64,000 nucleotides of DNA, taken from assembly GCF_002167005.1 (NCBI RefSeq), contig NZ_NHTN01000022.1, positions 62,001 to 126,000 of the forward strand, read 5' to 3'. Both the position numbers and the translations under genes were made by a program. Under the pieces are notes generated by a model. It was not told the DNA's origin and did not search any database. It saw only the letters and a list, made by a program, of their open reading frames with translations. Shown here in pieces: positions 1 to 8,892 of the stretch. The first letter of the stretch is position 1. Each line of letters starts with the position of its first letter. The stretch is from Indiicoccus explosivorum. GTDB lineage: Bacteria > Bacillota > Bacilli > Bacillales_A > Planococcaceae.

Positions 1-811
1 TCGGGGCGAAAATGGCGGTCATGACCACCGAGACGATCAGGACCCAGAGCACATCCCCCGCCGTTGCCGTTCCGTGCATGAGTCCGCGGACCGCCGTGGC
101 AAGGAGGGAGATCGGATTGATTTCGACAAATCCCTGGAGCCATGACGGCAATGTTTCTGGTGCGACAAAGACGTTGCTGACGAAGGTCAGCGGCATCAGG
201 ACCATGAAGCTGATCATCATCAAGGTTTTTTCCGAACGGACGATCAGTCCGAAAACTGTCCAGATCCATGAAAAGCTGAATGCGAACACCAGGATCAGCA
301 AAACGGCACTGAAGAGGCCCATCGCCCCTCCTTCCGGCCGGAACCCGAGCGCAAACCCGAGCGCGATCATGATGGCGGAAGCGATGGTGTACCGGATGAC
401 ATCCACGAGCAGCGCGCCGACCAGCGCCGACGGCAGCCAGATCGGCAGTGTGCGGAACCGGTCGAAAATGCCTTTCCGGATGTCGTTGTTCAAATCGATT
501 CCCGTGTAGATGGTGATTTGGGCAACGGTCATGACCAGGATGCCGGGAAGCAGGAACTGGAGGTAATCGGCGGTCGACCCGGCAATCGCACCCCCGAACA
601 AGTACGTGAACATCAGCAGGAAAATGATCGGGAAAACCGTGACATCGAACATCTGCTCCGGCACATGCTTGATCCGAAGCAGCGCCCGTGTGGCGAACGC
701 GGCAGTAGAAGCCGCGGCATTCGGCCGGGCGGGCCGGTTTCCGGAAGCGACCGCCGCGTGCAGCCGCGCGTCCGGATTGTCGGTTTCCCTCCGTTCAATA
801 ACGTCCGTCAT
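1..811 (-). CDS. ABC-2 type transporter permease (DrrB-like), C-terminus beyond left edge
   Basis: This is the membrane subunit of a drug-type ABC exporter. The reading frame is open from an ATG at 811 to the window edge, giving about 270 residues against a usual 275-290, so only a few C-terminal residues are missing. About six hydrophobic segments follow a polar 45-residue N-terminus, in the order expected for the ABC-2/DrrB family. The start codon shares one base with the stop of the upstream ATPase (TGATG), so the two are translationally coupled and should form one exporter. The substrate cannot be told from sequence; daunorubicin-type naming reflects family only. Confidence 0.85.
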   Translation of the reverse strand, partial: MTDVIERRETDNPDARLHAAVASGNRPARPNAAASTAAFATRALLRIKHVPEQMFDVTVFPIIFLLMFTYLFGGAIAGSTADYLQFLLPGILVMTVAQITIYTGIDLNNDIRKGIFDRFRTLPIWLPSALVGALLVDVIRYTIASAIMIALGFALGFRPEGGAMGLFSAVLLILVFAFSFSWIWTVFGLIVRSEKTLMMISFMVLMPLTFVSNVFVAPETLPSWLQGFVEINPISLLATAVRGLMHGTATAGDVLWVLIVSVVMTAIFAP

Positions 812-1806
812 CAAGATTCCTCCTCGGTGTGCGCGTCCGGACTCACAGATTGTCCGGTCAGTGTCAGAAACACTTCATCGAGACTCGGTCTGCCGAAAGA
901 AAAATCACTGACCGCAATCCGTTCCCTGGCCAGCTCGCCAAGCGCTTCCGCTGCGAGGGAAGGGTCCTCGACCTGCGCCGTCAGGGCGGACGGGTCGCCT
1001 GCACTGAAAACAGCCATCGCCAGGCGTTTTTCGAGAATGGCCGCTGCCCGGTCCCGGTCATCCGCATTTGCCAGCTCAACATGGAATGTGCCGCTGCCGA
1101 CCGATGCTTTCAATTCGGCGCTGGAGCCTTCCGCTATGATCTTTCCGTCATGGATGACCGCAATCCGGTCCGCCAGCTGATCCGCCTCCTCCAAGTATTG
1201 CGTGGTGAGCAATACCGTCGTCCCGGCCCGGACCAGTGTCCGGATAATCGCCCACACCTGATTCCGGCTTCTCGGGTCGAGCCCTGTCGTCGGTTCATCC
1301 AGAAACAAGAGATCCGGCGTCACCACAATACTGGCGGCGATATCGATCCGCCTCCGCATGCCGCCTGAATAGTTTTTCACTTGCCGCTTTGCCGCGTCTT
1401 CGAGGCCGAACGCCCGCAGCAATTCGTCCGCGCGCCCTTTCGCTTCCCGCCGGCTGTAGCCCATCAGCCGCGCCATCAGGATGAGGTTTTCAATGCCGGT
1501 CAAATCTTCATCGATGGAGGCATACTGGCCCGTCAGGCTGATGCGGTTCCGGATGTCATCCGCTTCCCTGGACAGGTCATGACCGAAAATCCGGGCGGTC
1601 CCGCCGTCCGGTTTCAGCAATGTGGCGAGCATTCGGATGGTCGTCGTTTTCCCTGCTCCGTTCGGTCCTAAAAACCCGTACACCGTCCCTTTCCTGATCG
1701 CCAGGTCGACGCCGTCTACGGCGCGATGCTTGCCGAAGACTTTGACGAGGCCATGCGCTTCAACCGCCCATTCGGTCTCCGGTGATGCTGTTTGCAGTCC
1801 TTCCAT
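811..1806 (-). CDS. ABC transporter ATP-binding protein (DrrA family)
   Basis: This 331-residue cytoplasmic ATPase energises the adjacent permease. It shows Walker [11 protein letters not shown], the signature NYSGGMRRR and Walker [13 protein letters not shown], plus the C-terminal extension of about 90 residues typical of DrrA-type daunorubicin resistance ATPases. I place the start at the ATG at 1806, which has an AGAGGTGAT ribosome binding site; the frame is open further upstream (to 1848) but without one. An arm pair GAACA-N2-TGTTC at 1854-1865 lies just upstream and could be an operator, though this is weak. Confidence 0.9.
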   Translation of the reverse strand: MEGLQTASPETEWAVEAHGLVKVFGKHRAVDGVDLAIRKGTVYGFLGPNGAGKTTTIRMLATLLKPDGGTARIFGHDLSREADDIRNRISLTGQYASIDEDLTGIENLILMARLMGYSRREAKGRADELLRAFGLEDAAKRQVKNYSGGMRRRIDIAASIVVTPDLLFLDEPTTGLDPRSRNQVWAIIRTLVRAGTTVLLTTQYLEEADQLADRIAVIHDGKIIAEGSSAELKASVGSGTFHVELANADDRDRAAAILEKRLAMAVFSAGDPSALTAQVEDPSLAAEALGELARERIAVSDFSFGRPSLDEVFLTLTGQSVSPDAHTEEES

Positions 1807-1999
1807 TCCGATCACCTCTGATTGGTTATCAATAAAACCAGACAGCAAAAAAGGAACACTTGTTCTATATCAGCATACGCCTTTCATCATTCCGGCGCAA
1901 GTTAACTGTCTGAAAAATCAGCGATTTTATTCCCTGAAACTAGCTGCGGAATGCAGCGAAGTCAAACTCCCGCGACCTGGTTCCGTGCGGGTGCCAGTG

Positions 2000-2575
2000 T
2001 CAGACCCGCAGCAATCCGCGGAATCCCCGGGCGGCATAGTAAGAATCCGCTCCGTTATGGTATGTGAAGACCCGGCCGTAGCGCCGGTCGCAGAAAAGTG
2101 CCCCACCGAGTTTCCGGACATCATCCGGCGTCCGGATCCAGCTCGATGTCTTCTTATCGAATTCGCCGAGTGTCTGGAGGGCGCGGTATTGTTCTTCCGT
2201 CAGCAGATCAACGCCCATTTCCGCAGCTATTTGGAGCGCACTGAATTCCGGTTTATGTTTTTTCCGCGATTCCAGCGCTTCCTGGTCGTAGCAGCAGCTC
2301 CGCCGGCCTTTTGGGCTTTCCGGCGAGCAATCCATGAAGACCGGCTCATCGGCCGCATCCGGGAGTCGGATGACATCGGGTTCCCCTCCGCTTTGTTCCA
2401 TTTCATGCAAAGCCATTAATTTTTCCGGCGCCGCCTCCAGCCGGTCCCGGATGTCCGTCCACTCGATTCCTTCGTGACGGTGCATGTTCTGGTTGAAACG
2501 GGCTTCCGCCGCCCGCAGCAATTCTTCCCGCTGTTCCGCCGTCAGTCCGCTTCCGTGTCCATCATTCATTGCCAT
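2000..2575 (-). CDS. DUF4256 family protein
   Basis: This 191-residue soluble protein matches the DUF4256 family as I remember it: an N-terminal helical stretch, a central block with GRRSCCYDQEALE, and the closing block LGGALFCDRRYG...YHNGADSYYAARGFRGLLRV. The function is unknown. The start has an AAAGGGGATC ribosome binding site. It overlaps the 3' end of the small membrane protein gene upstream by 14 bases, so the two are probably co-transcribed. Confidence 0.8.
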   Translation of the reverse strand: MAMNDGHGSGLTAEQREELLRAAEARFNQNMHRHEGIEWTDIRDRLEAAPEKLMALHEMEQSGGEPDVIRLPDAADEPVFMDCSPESPKGRRSCCYDQEALESRKKHKPEFSALQIAAEMGVDLLTEEQYRALQTLGEFDKKTSSWIRTPDDVRKLGGALFCDRRYGRVFTYHNGADSYYAARGFRGLLRV

Positions 2576-2828
2576 GTCGATCCCCTTTCTGTTTCCAGTC
2601 TTCTCTAAGTGCTTGCACGATGAAAAAAAGTCCGGCCGCGCTTACCAGGGCGGCAAGCGACAGCGGAAGTGTCCCCACTTCCCTTAAAGCGGTGCCAAAA
2701 ATGCCATATCGGGTGTCCCAGCTTGTGTTCATAATCACTTCTGAATAGACCGCCGCCGCGACCAGTGACGATCCGTACACGACGGCTCCGGTCAGCAGAA
2801 GCAGCAATCCTGTCACAGCTTTCTTCAC
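2562..2828 (-). CDS. small two-helix membrane protein
   Basis: This 88-residue protein has two hydrophobic segments (about residues 5-28 and 52-72) joined by a polar loop and ends in a charged tail. It starts at a GTG preceded by AGGGGGAG. The gene overlaps the DUF4256 gene by 14 bases and follows a second small membrane protein gene, suggesting a three-gene operon. No family is recognised and no function is proposed. Confidence 0.7.
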   Translation of the reverse strand: MKKAVTGLLLLLTGAVVYGSSLVAAAVYSEVIMNTSWDTRYGIFGTALREVGTLPLSLAALVSAAGLFFIVQALREDWKQKGDRHGNE

Positions 2829-2859
2829 AGTGGACTCTCCCCCTTTGTATGTACACCGT

Positions 2860-3093
2860 TCAAATCCAGCCGAGCAGGCTGCCGGTCAAAAACGCCAGAA
2901 GAAAGCAGCTGAATGAAAAATAGATAGCTCCTATTCCTTTCCTGCCGCACCGGACGCTTTCGATCCCGTACAGGAGGAACATCACCGCAAGGAGCGGATA
3001 AGCTGCCATGAAACTGATTCCCTCCATGACAAGGCTCCCGATGTACAATGCGAGGACCGCCACTGCTAGCGTGACATTGATTTTCCGGATCAA
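2860..3093 (-). CDS. small membrane protein, DUF3953-like
   Basis: This 77-residue protein has three hydrophobic segments and resembles the DUF3953/YczI small membrane family. It starts at a TTG with a strong GGGGGAG ribosome binding site. It is the first gene of a probable three-gene leftward operon and is divergent from the YdcZ transporter gene at 3278. The function is unknown; the family match is from memory and moderate. Confidence 0.6.
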   Translation of the reverse strand: MIRKINVTLAVAVLALYIGSLVMEGISFMAAYPLLAVMFLLYGIESVRCGRKGIGAIYFSFSCFLLAFLTGSLLGWI

Positions 3094-3181
3094 GTCATCT
3101 CCCCCTTTTCTTCGCTTCCGTCTGACATGGTCTCACTTAGTTAAACTCTACCATAGTTCGGTGAAACCGCAGGCCGTTCTC

Positions 3182-3223
3182 TCGACAACTTCCCTTATTC
3201 TCGCCATAATGGGACATATGTCC
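3182..3223 (+). promoter_or_regulatory. sigma-A promoter with overlapping palindromic operator
   Basis: A -35 TCGACA (3182-3187) and -10 CATAAT (3205-3210) are separated by 17 bases. They are followed directly by the perfect palindrome GGACATATGTCC (3212-3223), which would cover the transcription start. The promoter drives the ydcZ-crp-ydcZ operon, so the palindrome is a candidate site for the Crp/Fnr-type regulator encoded within that operon. Confidence 0.6.
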
Positions 3224-3277
3224 TTTCGGCGGTTTTCTCGATTCTGTACTGTAGGCCGTAAAGGAGGCGATTCACTG

Positions 3278-3703
3278 ATGAAAGGAATTTTATTCGCGCT
3301 CGCCGGAGGGTTTTTCCTGACGTTCCAAAGCGCCGCCAATGCGGTCATCAGCCAGCAGACCGGAACATGGCAGGCCGCCACGCTGACGCAATTCACCGGT
3401 TTTCTCGCTGCGGTGGCCATCGTGCTCGTCCTGAGAGATACCTCGTACCGGCAGCTGAATCAAATCTCCCCGCTTTACGCATCCGGCGGCACGCTGGCCG
3501 CGTTCGTCCTGTTCAGCAACATGACCGCGGTCCATTTGATGGGCGTGACGATGACCATCGGCATTTTCCTCGTGGCGCAGCTCCTGTCAGCCGTCGTCAT
3601 CGACAGCAGGGGCTGGCTGGATATGCCGAAAAAGAAAATCGGGCGCCCTCAGATCGCCGGTCTCGTGCTGATGATCGCGGGAGTCATTGTCCTGAAGTGG
3701 TAA
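3278..3703 (+). CDS. YdcZ/DUF606 family DMT transporter (first copy)
   Basis: This 141-residue inner-membrane protein has five hydrophobic segments and belongs to the half-size DMT transporter family DUF606 (YdcZ). The start at 3278 is set by AAAGGAGGCGATTCACTG. Half-size DMT proteins usually work as dimers, and a second copy lies two genes downstream, so a heterodimer is plausible. A Crp/Fnr regulator gene sits between the two copies. The substrate is unknown. Confidence 0.85.
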   Translation: MKGILFALAGGFFLTFQSAANAVISQQTGTWQAATLTQFTGFLAAVAIVLVLRDTSYRQLNQISPLYASGGTLAAFVLFSNMTAVHLMGVTMTIGIFLVAQLLSAVVIDSRGWLDMPKKKIGRPQIAGLVLMIAGVIVLKW

Positions 3704-3715
3704 GGAGGAAACGAA

Positions 3716-4381
3716 ATGGATGAACGGATCAACTCGAGCCTCGACCGGTTCAGCCTCGGGAACCTGTTCCCGGAACACGTCCGGCAGGAGATGCGGCTGG
3801 AGACATATAAAGGCGGAGAACGCCTGTTTTCGCAAGGGGATGAAGCGCACGCCCTTTACTTGCTCATCGAGGGAAAAATCAAGATCTCGATGCTGTCACC
3901 GGAAGGCAAGCGGCTGATCCTGGCGTTCAAAACGCCGTTCGACCTGGTCGGCGATATCGAGTACATCCGGGAATGCCCGCTGATCAATACGGTGGAAGCT
4001 GTCACCGATCTCACGGCAATCCGGATTCCGTACACGGTCCTCCGGCAAGAGATGGCGGACAATCCCGCCTGGCTGCAGTTCCTCCTTGAGACGATCACGC
4101 GGAAATTCGAGCTCAAAACCCACGTAATGAACTTCAATCTCCTGTACCCTGTCGATGTCCGCATCGCGAGTTACTTGCTTTCCATGACGCCGAATAAACC
4201 CGTCATCGATTCCACACCGCTTGTCGACATGGCGGATCTGATCGGCACAAGCTACCGCCATTTGAACCGCGTGCTGGAACAATTCGAACAGGCGGGTTGG
4301 ATCTCGAAAAAACGCGGAAAGATCACCATCCACAACCGGGCGGCCCTGCTGGAGCAGGCCGGCCACAATATTTACGAATAG
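3716..4381 (+). CDS. Crp/Fnr family transcriptional regulator
   Basis: This 221-residue protein has an N-terminal cyclic-nucleotide-binding-like beta-roll (residues about 15-130), a dimerisation helix and a C-terminal winged helix-turn-helix (about 165-210; LIGTSYRHLNRVLEQFEQAGWI). It resembles YeiL-type members of the family. No cysteine cluster for an Fe-S centre is present, which argues against an Fnr-type oxygen sensor. It begins 12 bases after the first ydcZ gene with a TAAGGAGGAAACG site and ends 11 bases before the second. A local role controlling the transporter pair is inferred from this sandwich layout. Confidence 0.85.
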   Translation: MDERINSSLDRFSLGNLFPEHVRQEMRLETYKGGERLFSQGDEAHALYLLIEGKIKISMLSPEGKRLILAFKTPFDLVGDIEYIRECPLINTVEAVTDLTAIRIPYTVLRQEMADNPAWLQFLLETITRKFELKTHVMNFNLLYPVDVRIASYLLSMTPNKPVIDSTPLVDMADLIGTSYRHLNRVLEQFEQAGWISKKRGKITIHNRAALLEQAGHNIYE

Positions 4382-4392
4382 GAGCGGATCCC

Positions 4393-4896
4393 ATGGCAAT
4401 CGGAATCCTTCTTGCACTGGCGGGCGGCATGTTCGTCGCCCTGCAGAATACATTCAATGCAAACGTGAAAAAACGGGTCAGCATCTGGTCCACGACGGCA
4501 CTTGTGCTCGGACTGGGCTTCATCGCCTCGTTCGCCGCTGGCCTTTTATCCGAAGGAACCGCCCTGTTCCGTTTCACAGCGGAACCGTGGTTCTGGTTCA
4601 GCGGGCTTGTCGGCATCGGCGTGGTCGTCTGTGTGACGCAAGGAGTCCAGATGCTCGGGCCGAGCAGCGCCATCTCCCTCGTCATGGTCTCTCAAATCTT
4701 CTTCGGCCTGATGTGGGATACGCTCGGCTGGCTCGGACTGCAGCAAGTTCCGTTCACTTGGCAGTCCCTCATCGGCGTCCTGATGATCAGCGGCGGTGTG
4801 GTGCTGTTCCAGCTCGGACCGTCCCGAAGCCGGAAGCGCGCTGCATTCCCTGCCTTCCGGAAGGGATCCGCCCCCGCACCTTCTTCCAGGAACTGA
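4393..4896 (+). CDS. YdcZ/DUF606 family DMT transporter (second copy)
   Basis: This 167-residue protein has five hydrophobic segments like the first copy, with a basic C-terminal tail (SRSRKRAAF). The start is the ATG at 4393 behind GGAGCGGATCCC, 11 bases after the regulator stop. The two copies are divergent in sequence, not a recent duplication, as expected for partners of a heterodimeric transporter. Confidence 0.85.
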   Translation: MAIGILLALAGGMFVALQNTFNANVKKRVSIWSTTALVLGLGFIASFAAGLLSEGTALFRFTAEPWFWFSGLVGIGVVVCVTQGVQMLGPSSAISLVMVSQIFFGLMWDTLGWLGLQQVPFTWQSLIGVLMISGGVVLFQLGPSRSRKRAAFPAFRKGSAPAPSSRN

Positions 4897-4922
4897 AACA
4901 GGACTGTCCGGAGGAACCGGCT

Positions 4923-5702
4923 CTACTCCTCCGGCAAGTACCGGTACTGGAAATCTCCCACGGGAGTTTCAGCGATCAGCACACCCGCGAATTCCCCTTT
5001 AGGGTTCGGTGAATAAATCGCGGTGCCGACACGGAGCGCGCCGGCCGAAAACTCGTCCGCGCCTTTCGGGTCGTCCGCTTTCTCCTGGATTTCGCCGATC
5101 AAGTATTTTTTGCCGGACTCGATTTCGTTTTCCCCGATGAATTCTTCCGGGGTCCGGGTATACAGGCGGCCATCGTATTTGATGAAGTCCCGCGGCAGCT
5201 GAAGCTCCGACAAGTCTTCTTCCGTTATTTTCGTTTCATTCAGCACATCGGTGGAGCTGCCGGTCACCGCCGTCAGAACAGGATCCGCTGTTTCACTCCG
5301 GCCGAACCAGATCTTGCGCCCGTCGTCGATCTTGACGATCTGCGCTTCCTGCTCACCGATGAACACTTGGTCCGTATCCGCCGGCAGGAGGCCGCAGTAC
5401 AGGTACGGTTTATCGACTCCGGCATACACCGACCATTGCGCGTTGCAGTCGTCCGCCCTTGCCCAATTCCAGCCATCCTCCGTTTGGTCGAACCACGACA
5501 CATTGTAGGTCTCCTTGCCATCTTCTTTCCGCCAGAACACCGCATATCCGCCGTCGGCTTGTTCATGGAGTGTGACAAGGAAGTTATTTTCCGGAATTCC
5601 AAGCTGCTCGATGTGCGCCTCGTACGCTTCTTCCAGCGTGCCGGGTCCGCCGCAAGCGGCAAGGAAGATCGCCGCTGTCAAAAGTGAGACCAAATTCTTC
5701 AT
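4923..5702 (-). CDS. predicted lipoprotein
   Basis: This 259-residue exported protein has a signal peptide with lipobox LAAC near residue 17. I set the start at 5702 because MKNLVSLL begins the signal peptide and is preceded by AAGGGGG; the open frame upstream adds a non-signal extension. The mature part is acidic and beta-rich, with no family I recognise. It converges on the second ydcZ gene with only 26 bases between. Confidence 0.7.
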   Translation of the reverse strand: MKNLVSLLTAAIFLAACGGPGTLEEAYEAHIEQLGIPENNFLVTLHEQADGGYAVFWRKEDGKETYNVSWFDQTEDGWNWARADDCNAQWSVYAGVDKPYLYCGLLPADTDQVFIGEQEAQIVKIDDGRKIWFGRSETADPVLTAVTGSSTDVLNETKITEEDLSELQLPRDFIKYDGRLYTRTPEEFIGENEIESGKKYLIGEIQEKADDPKGADEFSAGALRVGTAIYSPNPKGEFAGVLIAETPVGDFQYRYLPEE

Positions 5703-5793
5703 GTGGACAGCCCCCTTGCTCAGGATGTCGTTTAAATTGAATATTGTTACTATTTTTACTTTACCATACATTCATTGCTTGCCATTAAACTGC

Positions 5794-5829
5794 ATAAAAA
5801 AAGAAAGTGCGGTTTCGGCACTCTCTTTC
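5794..5829 (-). terminator. rho-independent terminator after the 50-residue membrane peptide
   Basis: On the minus strand AAAGAGAGTGC pairs with GCACTTTCTTT (one G-T pair) around a 7-base loop, followed by a T-run. It lies just past the small gene at 5837-5989. Confidence 0.7.
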
Positions 5830-5836
5830 ACTCCTG

Positions 5837-5989
5837 CTATTTGCGTCTCTGCACTTGGTCGTGATGACCGGTCGTCAAATCGGTCCGTCTTTTTCTCCGT
5901 TTCATTAAATACACAGTACCGGCAATCAGAAGACCGAGCGATACAACGACTATTGCGATTACGACTAAAAGGAATAACAATGTATCCAT
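5837..5989 (-). CDS. 50-residue single-pass membrane peptide
   Basis: A short frame from ATG 5989 to TAG 5837 encodes 50 residues: an acidic start, one strongly hydrophobic helix (about residues 4-28, LLFLLVVIAIVVVSLGLLIA) and a very basic tail (MKRRKRR...). The start has an ideal GGGGAGGAGATAG site, and a terminator follows at once. These signals together make it a real gene despite its size. No function is known. Confidence 0.7.
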   Translation of the reverse strand: MDTLLFLLVVIAIVVVSLGLLIAGTVYLMKRRKRRTDLTTGHHDQVQRRK

Positions 5990-6124
5990 TCTATCTCCTC
6001 CCCAATCGTCTCCTTACTCAATACCCGAAAGGTCTCCGGTCTTAACCCAACTGCTTTTTCGGTTTGGTTTCTGAGTGCTCAGCCCAATCGTGTAATACGC
6101 CAAGCAATCATTTCCCGCTCCATG

Positions 6125-6151
6125 AAAAAAAGCGCCACTGCAGCGGGCGCT
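6125..6151 (-). terminator. rho-independent terminator after the hydrolase
   Basis: AGCGCC (6131-6136) pairs with GGCGCT (6146-6151), and an A-run at 6125-6131 becomes the T-tract on the minus strand, just past the hydrolase stop at 6162. Confidence 0.7.
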
Positions 6152-6161
6152 CACGCTTCAT

Positions 6162-7121
6162 TCATTGCTGGCGGTAATGACTTTTCCACGCTCTCAGCCA
6201 ATCCCCAATCACTTGTTTCAGCTCGTCATCGACCGGCTCTTTGATCTGCTTCTTATAATCGTTCATGATGCTGCTGATGGACGGGTCCTTATCCGTTTTC
6301 CGGAGGATGTGCGTCATATCCGGAATAAGCCGCGCTTCGCACGGTCCGCTGACGAGTCCGCAAATGCCTTGGACTTGTTCGGGTTTCACCTGGACATCCT
6401 TCTGGCCGGTGACGGCGAGCACCGGGCACGTCACATCCGGCAAATAATCCCGCACGTCGTACTGTCCGTGCTCCCGGTTCCATTTCGCGTTGATTTTCTG
6501 GCCCTTGAACCGCATGACCGGTTCATCACTCGATAAAAGCTTTTCCGCCATTTGCGTGTTCATTTTCTCGATTTTCTGGTCGACTTTCAAAAGCCGTAGA
6601 ATAAACCCTTGGAATCCGGTCTTTGTCTGCATGTCCTCTTTCATCTGCGCCCGCTGCCAGGCAGTTGTATCACCGAGCGGCTCTGCAGTCCCGGCAATCA
6701 GGATCATGCCTTGCACATTCTGCCGTTTATTGACCGCAGGAGCAATGAGGGCGCCTTCACTGTGGCCGAGCAGAATGAGGCCATTTTCGTCGATGGCGGG
6801 ATGGGAGGCTGCAAACTGCACGACGCGCTCCACATCATCGATCAAATCGAACAGCCCCGCGCTGTAGAAATCCCCTTCGCTTTTCCCGACCCCGCGCTTG
6901 TCATAGCGCACCGTAGCGAATCCGAGCGACGCGGCCAAGTCACCCAATTCCTTGTAGGCATTGATCGGCAGCCGTTTGGCGTTGCCGTTCCGGTCGATGT
7001 CGCCGCTGCCGTGCACAAAAACGACAGCCGGGAAAGGTCCCGCGCCCTCCTTCGGAAGTGTCAGCGTACCCGCAAGCGCCGCAGCGCCTTCAATCCGTAT
7101 TTCCTGTTCTGTGAACATCAT
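6162..7121 (-). CDS. alpha/beta hydrolase (dienelactone hydrolase-like)
   Basis: This 319-residue cytoplasmic serine hydrolase has the nucleophile elbow GHSEG (Ser121), an oxyanion-loop HGSG motif near residue 37, and the likely acid and base at Asp242 and His271. The helical cap of about 70 residues lies between the nucleophile and the acid. The start overlaps the stop of the upstream HTH gene by 4 bases (ATGA), so the regulator and hydrolase are co-translated. The substrate is unknown; the family includes esterases and peptidases. Confidence 0.85.
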   Translation of the reverse strand: MMFTEQEIRIEGAAALAGTLTLPKEGAGPFPAVVFVHGSGDIDRNGNAKRLPINAYKELGDLAASLGFATVRYDKRGVGKSEGDFYSAGLFDLIDDVERVVQFAASHPAIDENGLILLGHSEGALIAPAVNKRQNVQGMILIAGTAEPLGDTTAWQRAQMKEDMQTKTGFQGFILRLLKVDQKIEKMNTQMAEKLLSSDEPVMRFKGQKINAKWNREHGQYDVRDYLPDVTCPVLAVTGQKDVQVKPEQVQGICGLVSGPCEARLIPDMTHILRKTDKDPSISSIMNDYKKQIKEPVDDELKQVIGDWLRAWKSHYRQQ

Positions 7122-7657
7122 TTCCCTTCGCCCTTCCCTGGTATGATGATTGTGCTGATCGTCCGCTGCCGCCGCTTGTTTCCCGGCTTATTGCCGGTCA
7201 GTTTGGCCATGACGCTGCGGTACTCCCGGATCCAGTCTTCGAATTCCTCATCCGTCGCAAACACACTGGCCGTCCGGAAACTGACGCCGTCCCGGATGAA
7301 GTCTTTGTCCGGCTGTGACAAATAACGCTGGTATTCAGCCTGCAGGTAAGCGGTGAACGCGGTGAAATACTTCATGTTCTCTTCGTCGGAAATGGTCGAG
7401 ATATCGGCACTCGGTGTCTGGAAAAGCTGCTGCGATAAGCTGTAGCTGTTTTTCACTGTTCCCCTGATCTGTTCCTGGTGCCGGATTTCCAGTATTCCGG
7501 CTTCTTTCAGTTTATTGACATGACGGTAAAGGGTCGCCGGCGGGATATCGTCCAACTGCTGTTCCATTTCCTGCACGGTCAGTGTCAATTCCGGCATCAG
7601 CGTCTGGACGATCCGCATCCGCACCGGGTGGAGAAGAAGATCCAGCTGGCTGTCCAT
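7118..7657 (-). CDS. helix-turn-helix transcriptional regulator (ArsR-like)
   Basis: This 179-residue protein has an N-terminal winged HTH (LLHPVRMRIVQTL...PPATLYRHVNKLKEAGIL, residues about 5-60) and a C-terminal helical ligand or dimer domain. It resembles YbzH-type ArsR-like regulators. The start at 7657 follows GAAAGGAGGCGATGAT. It is the first gene of an operon with the hydrolase, and its promoter at 7699-7727 overlaps an AT-rich dyad that may be its own operator. Confidence 0.8.
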   Translation of the reverse strand: MDSQLDLLLHPVRMRIVQTLMPELTLTVQEMEQQLDDIPPATLYRHVNKLKEAGILEIRHQEQIRGTVKNSYSLSQQLFQTPSADISTISDEENMKYFTAFTAYLQAEYQRYLSQPDKDFIRDGVSFRTASVFATDEEFEDWIREYRSVMAKLTGNKPGNKRRQRTISTIIIPGKGEGK

Positions 7658-7698
7658 ATCATCGCCTCCTTTCATAAGAGTGGCAGGTCTTTAGAGAA

Positions 7699-7736
7699 AG
7701 TATAACTTCTTTTATTATCAAAATCAATAATGATAC
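7699..7736 (-). promoter_or_regulatory. sigma-A promoter and possible operator of the HTH-hydrolase operon
   Basis: On the minus strand TTGATT (7727-7722) and TATACT (7704-7699) are separated by exactly 17 bases. Imperfect arms TTATT/AATAA and TATCA/TGATA at 7711-7736 overlap the -35, which would suit autorepression. The promoter match is strong; the operator is inference. Confidence 0.6.
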
Positions 7737-7836
7737 TATTCAAACCACAAACCGCTTCCGGTCGGGAGCGGAAAAATTTGTCTGGAATCCGCCCTTCTGG
7801 TACTGTATCAGCAAGGAACGAACAGGAGGAGAACAT

Positions 7837-8733
7837 GTGGAAATGATTTCAATGAACGGAAAGACCGCCATTGTGACAGGCGGAAACAGCGGTATCGGAT
7901 TCGAAGCGGCTAAAGCTTTTGCGGGTCGCGGGTTTCGTGTCTTATTGGCGGTCAGGCGGATCGGCAAAGGCCATGACGCCGTGGCCCGCATTCAGGAAAA
8001 CCACCCGGATGCGCGCGTCGATGTGCAGGAACTGGACATCGCCGACCTTTCAAGCATCCGGGCATTTGCGGAACACGTCAGCACCCGATACGAGAAACTG
8101 GATCTTCTCGTCAACAATGCCGGCGTGATGACGCCGCCTCTTTCACAGACCGCGGATGGCTTCGAGCTGCAGTTCGGCAGCAACCATCTCGGCCATTTCG
8201 CGCTCACCGGCATGCTTCTGCCGCTGCTGAAGAACACGCCGGACTCGCGCGTGGTGACGATCAGCAGTCTCGCCCACCGGAATGCTTCCATCGATTTCGA
8301 TAATCTGGACGGGGCGGACGGCTATAGACCGATGCAGTTCTACGGTCAGAGCAAACTCGCGAATCTGCTGTTCGCAAAGGAACTGGACAGGCGGCTTAAA
8401 GCGCACGGACTGGAGACGATCAGCATCGCCTGCCACCCAGGCATTTCCGCGACGAACCTGTTCAAGATCGGACAGAAAGACGCGCCGGAATTCCTGAAGA
8501 AACTGGCCGGGAAACTGCTCCAGACACCGGAAATGGGAGCGCTGCCGACCATTTACGCAGCGACGGCCCCGAACCTGACAGGCGGCGAATACATCGGTCC
8601 CGATGGCAAAGGGCAGCGGAAAGGCTATCCGACGCTGGAGCGGCCGGACCCTGCGGCGCTGGATGAAAAGACGGCGGAGCGGCTGTGGAATGTCTCGGAG
8701 GAAATGACGGGCGTCGTGTATGATTTTTCTTAA
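7837..8733 (+). CDS. short-chain dehydrogenase/reductase, retinol-dehydrogenase-like
   Basis: This 298-residue SDR has the cofactor motif TGGNSGIG, the structural NNAG, and the active-site Ser followed by YGQSK. The length and the layout around the YxxxK motif resemble the RDH/WWOX-like SDRs rather than FabG. The frame opens with GTG at 7837 six bases after AGGAGGAG; an ATG at 7843 is an alternative start. It is monocistronic and divergent from the HTH operon. The substrate is unknown. Confidence 0.85.
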   Translation: MEMISMNGKTAIVTGGNSGIGFEAAKAFAGRGFRVLLAVRRIGKGHDAVARIQENHPDARVDVQELDIADLSSIRAFAEHVSTRYEKLDLLVNNAGVMTPPLSQTADGFELQFGSNHLGHFALTGMLLPLLKNTPDSRVVTISSLAHRNASIDFDNLDGADGYRPMQFYGQSKLANLLFAKELDRRLKAHGLETISIACHPGISATNLFKIGQKDAPEFLKKLAGKLLQTPEMGALPTIYAATAPNLTGGEYIGPDGKGQRKGYPTLERPDPAALDEKTAERLWNVSEEMTGVVYDFS

Positions 8734-8892
8734 GTAAGATGTTGGTGTGTTTACTTGTTTTATTCTGAAGTGGAAATATTGCAGGTGCTTGTGAGAACGG
8801 ACAGGAAACGCATGGGTACTGCCCCTTCTCCAGCATTTCCATAAGATGCGGGACATGAAAAATGCTGCCTGCTCATTTAGGAGGAGGATAGG

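Noticed and set aside
1854-1865. GAACA-N2-TGTTC arms upstream of the ABC exporter as an operator.
   Set aside because: Only five-base arms, with no clear promoter or regulator gene nearby.
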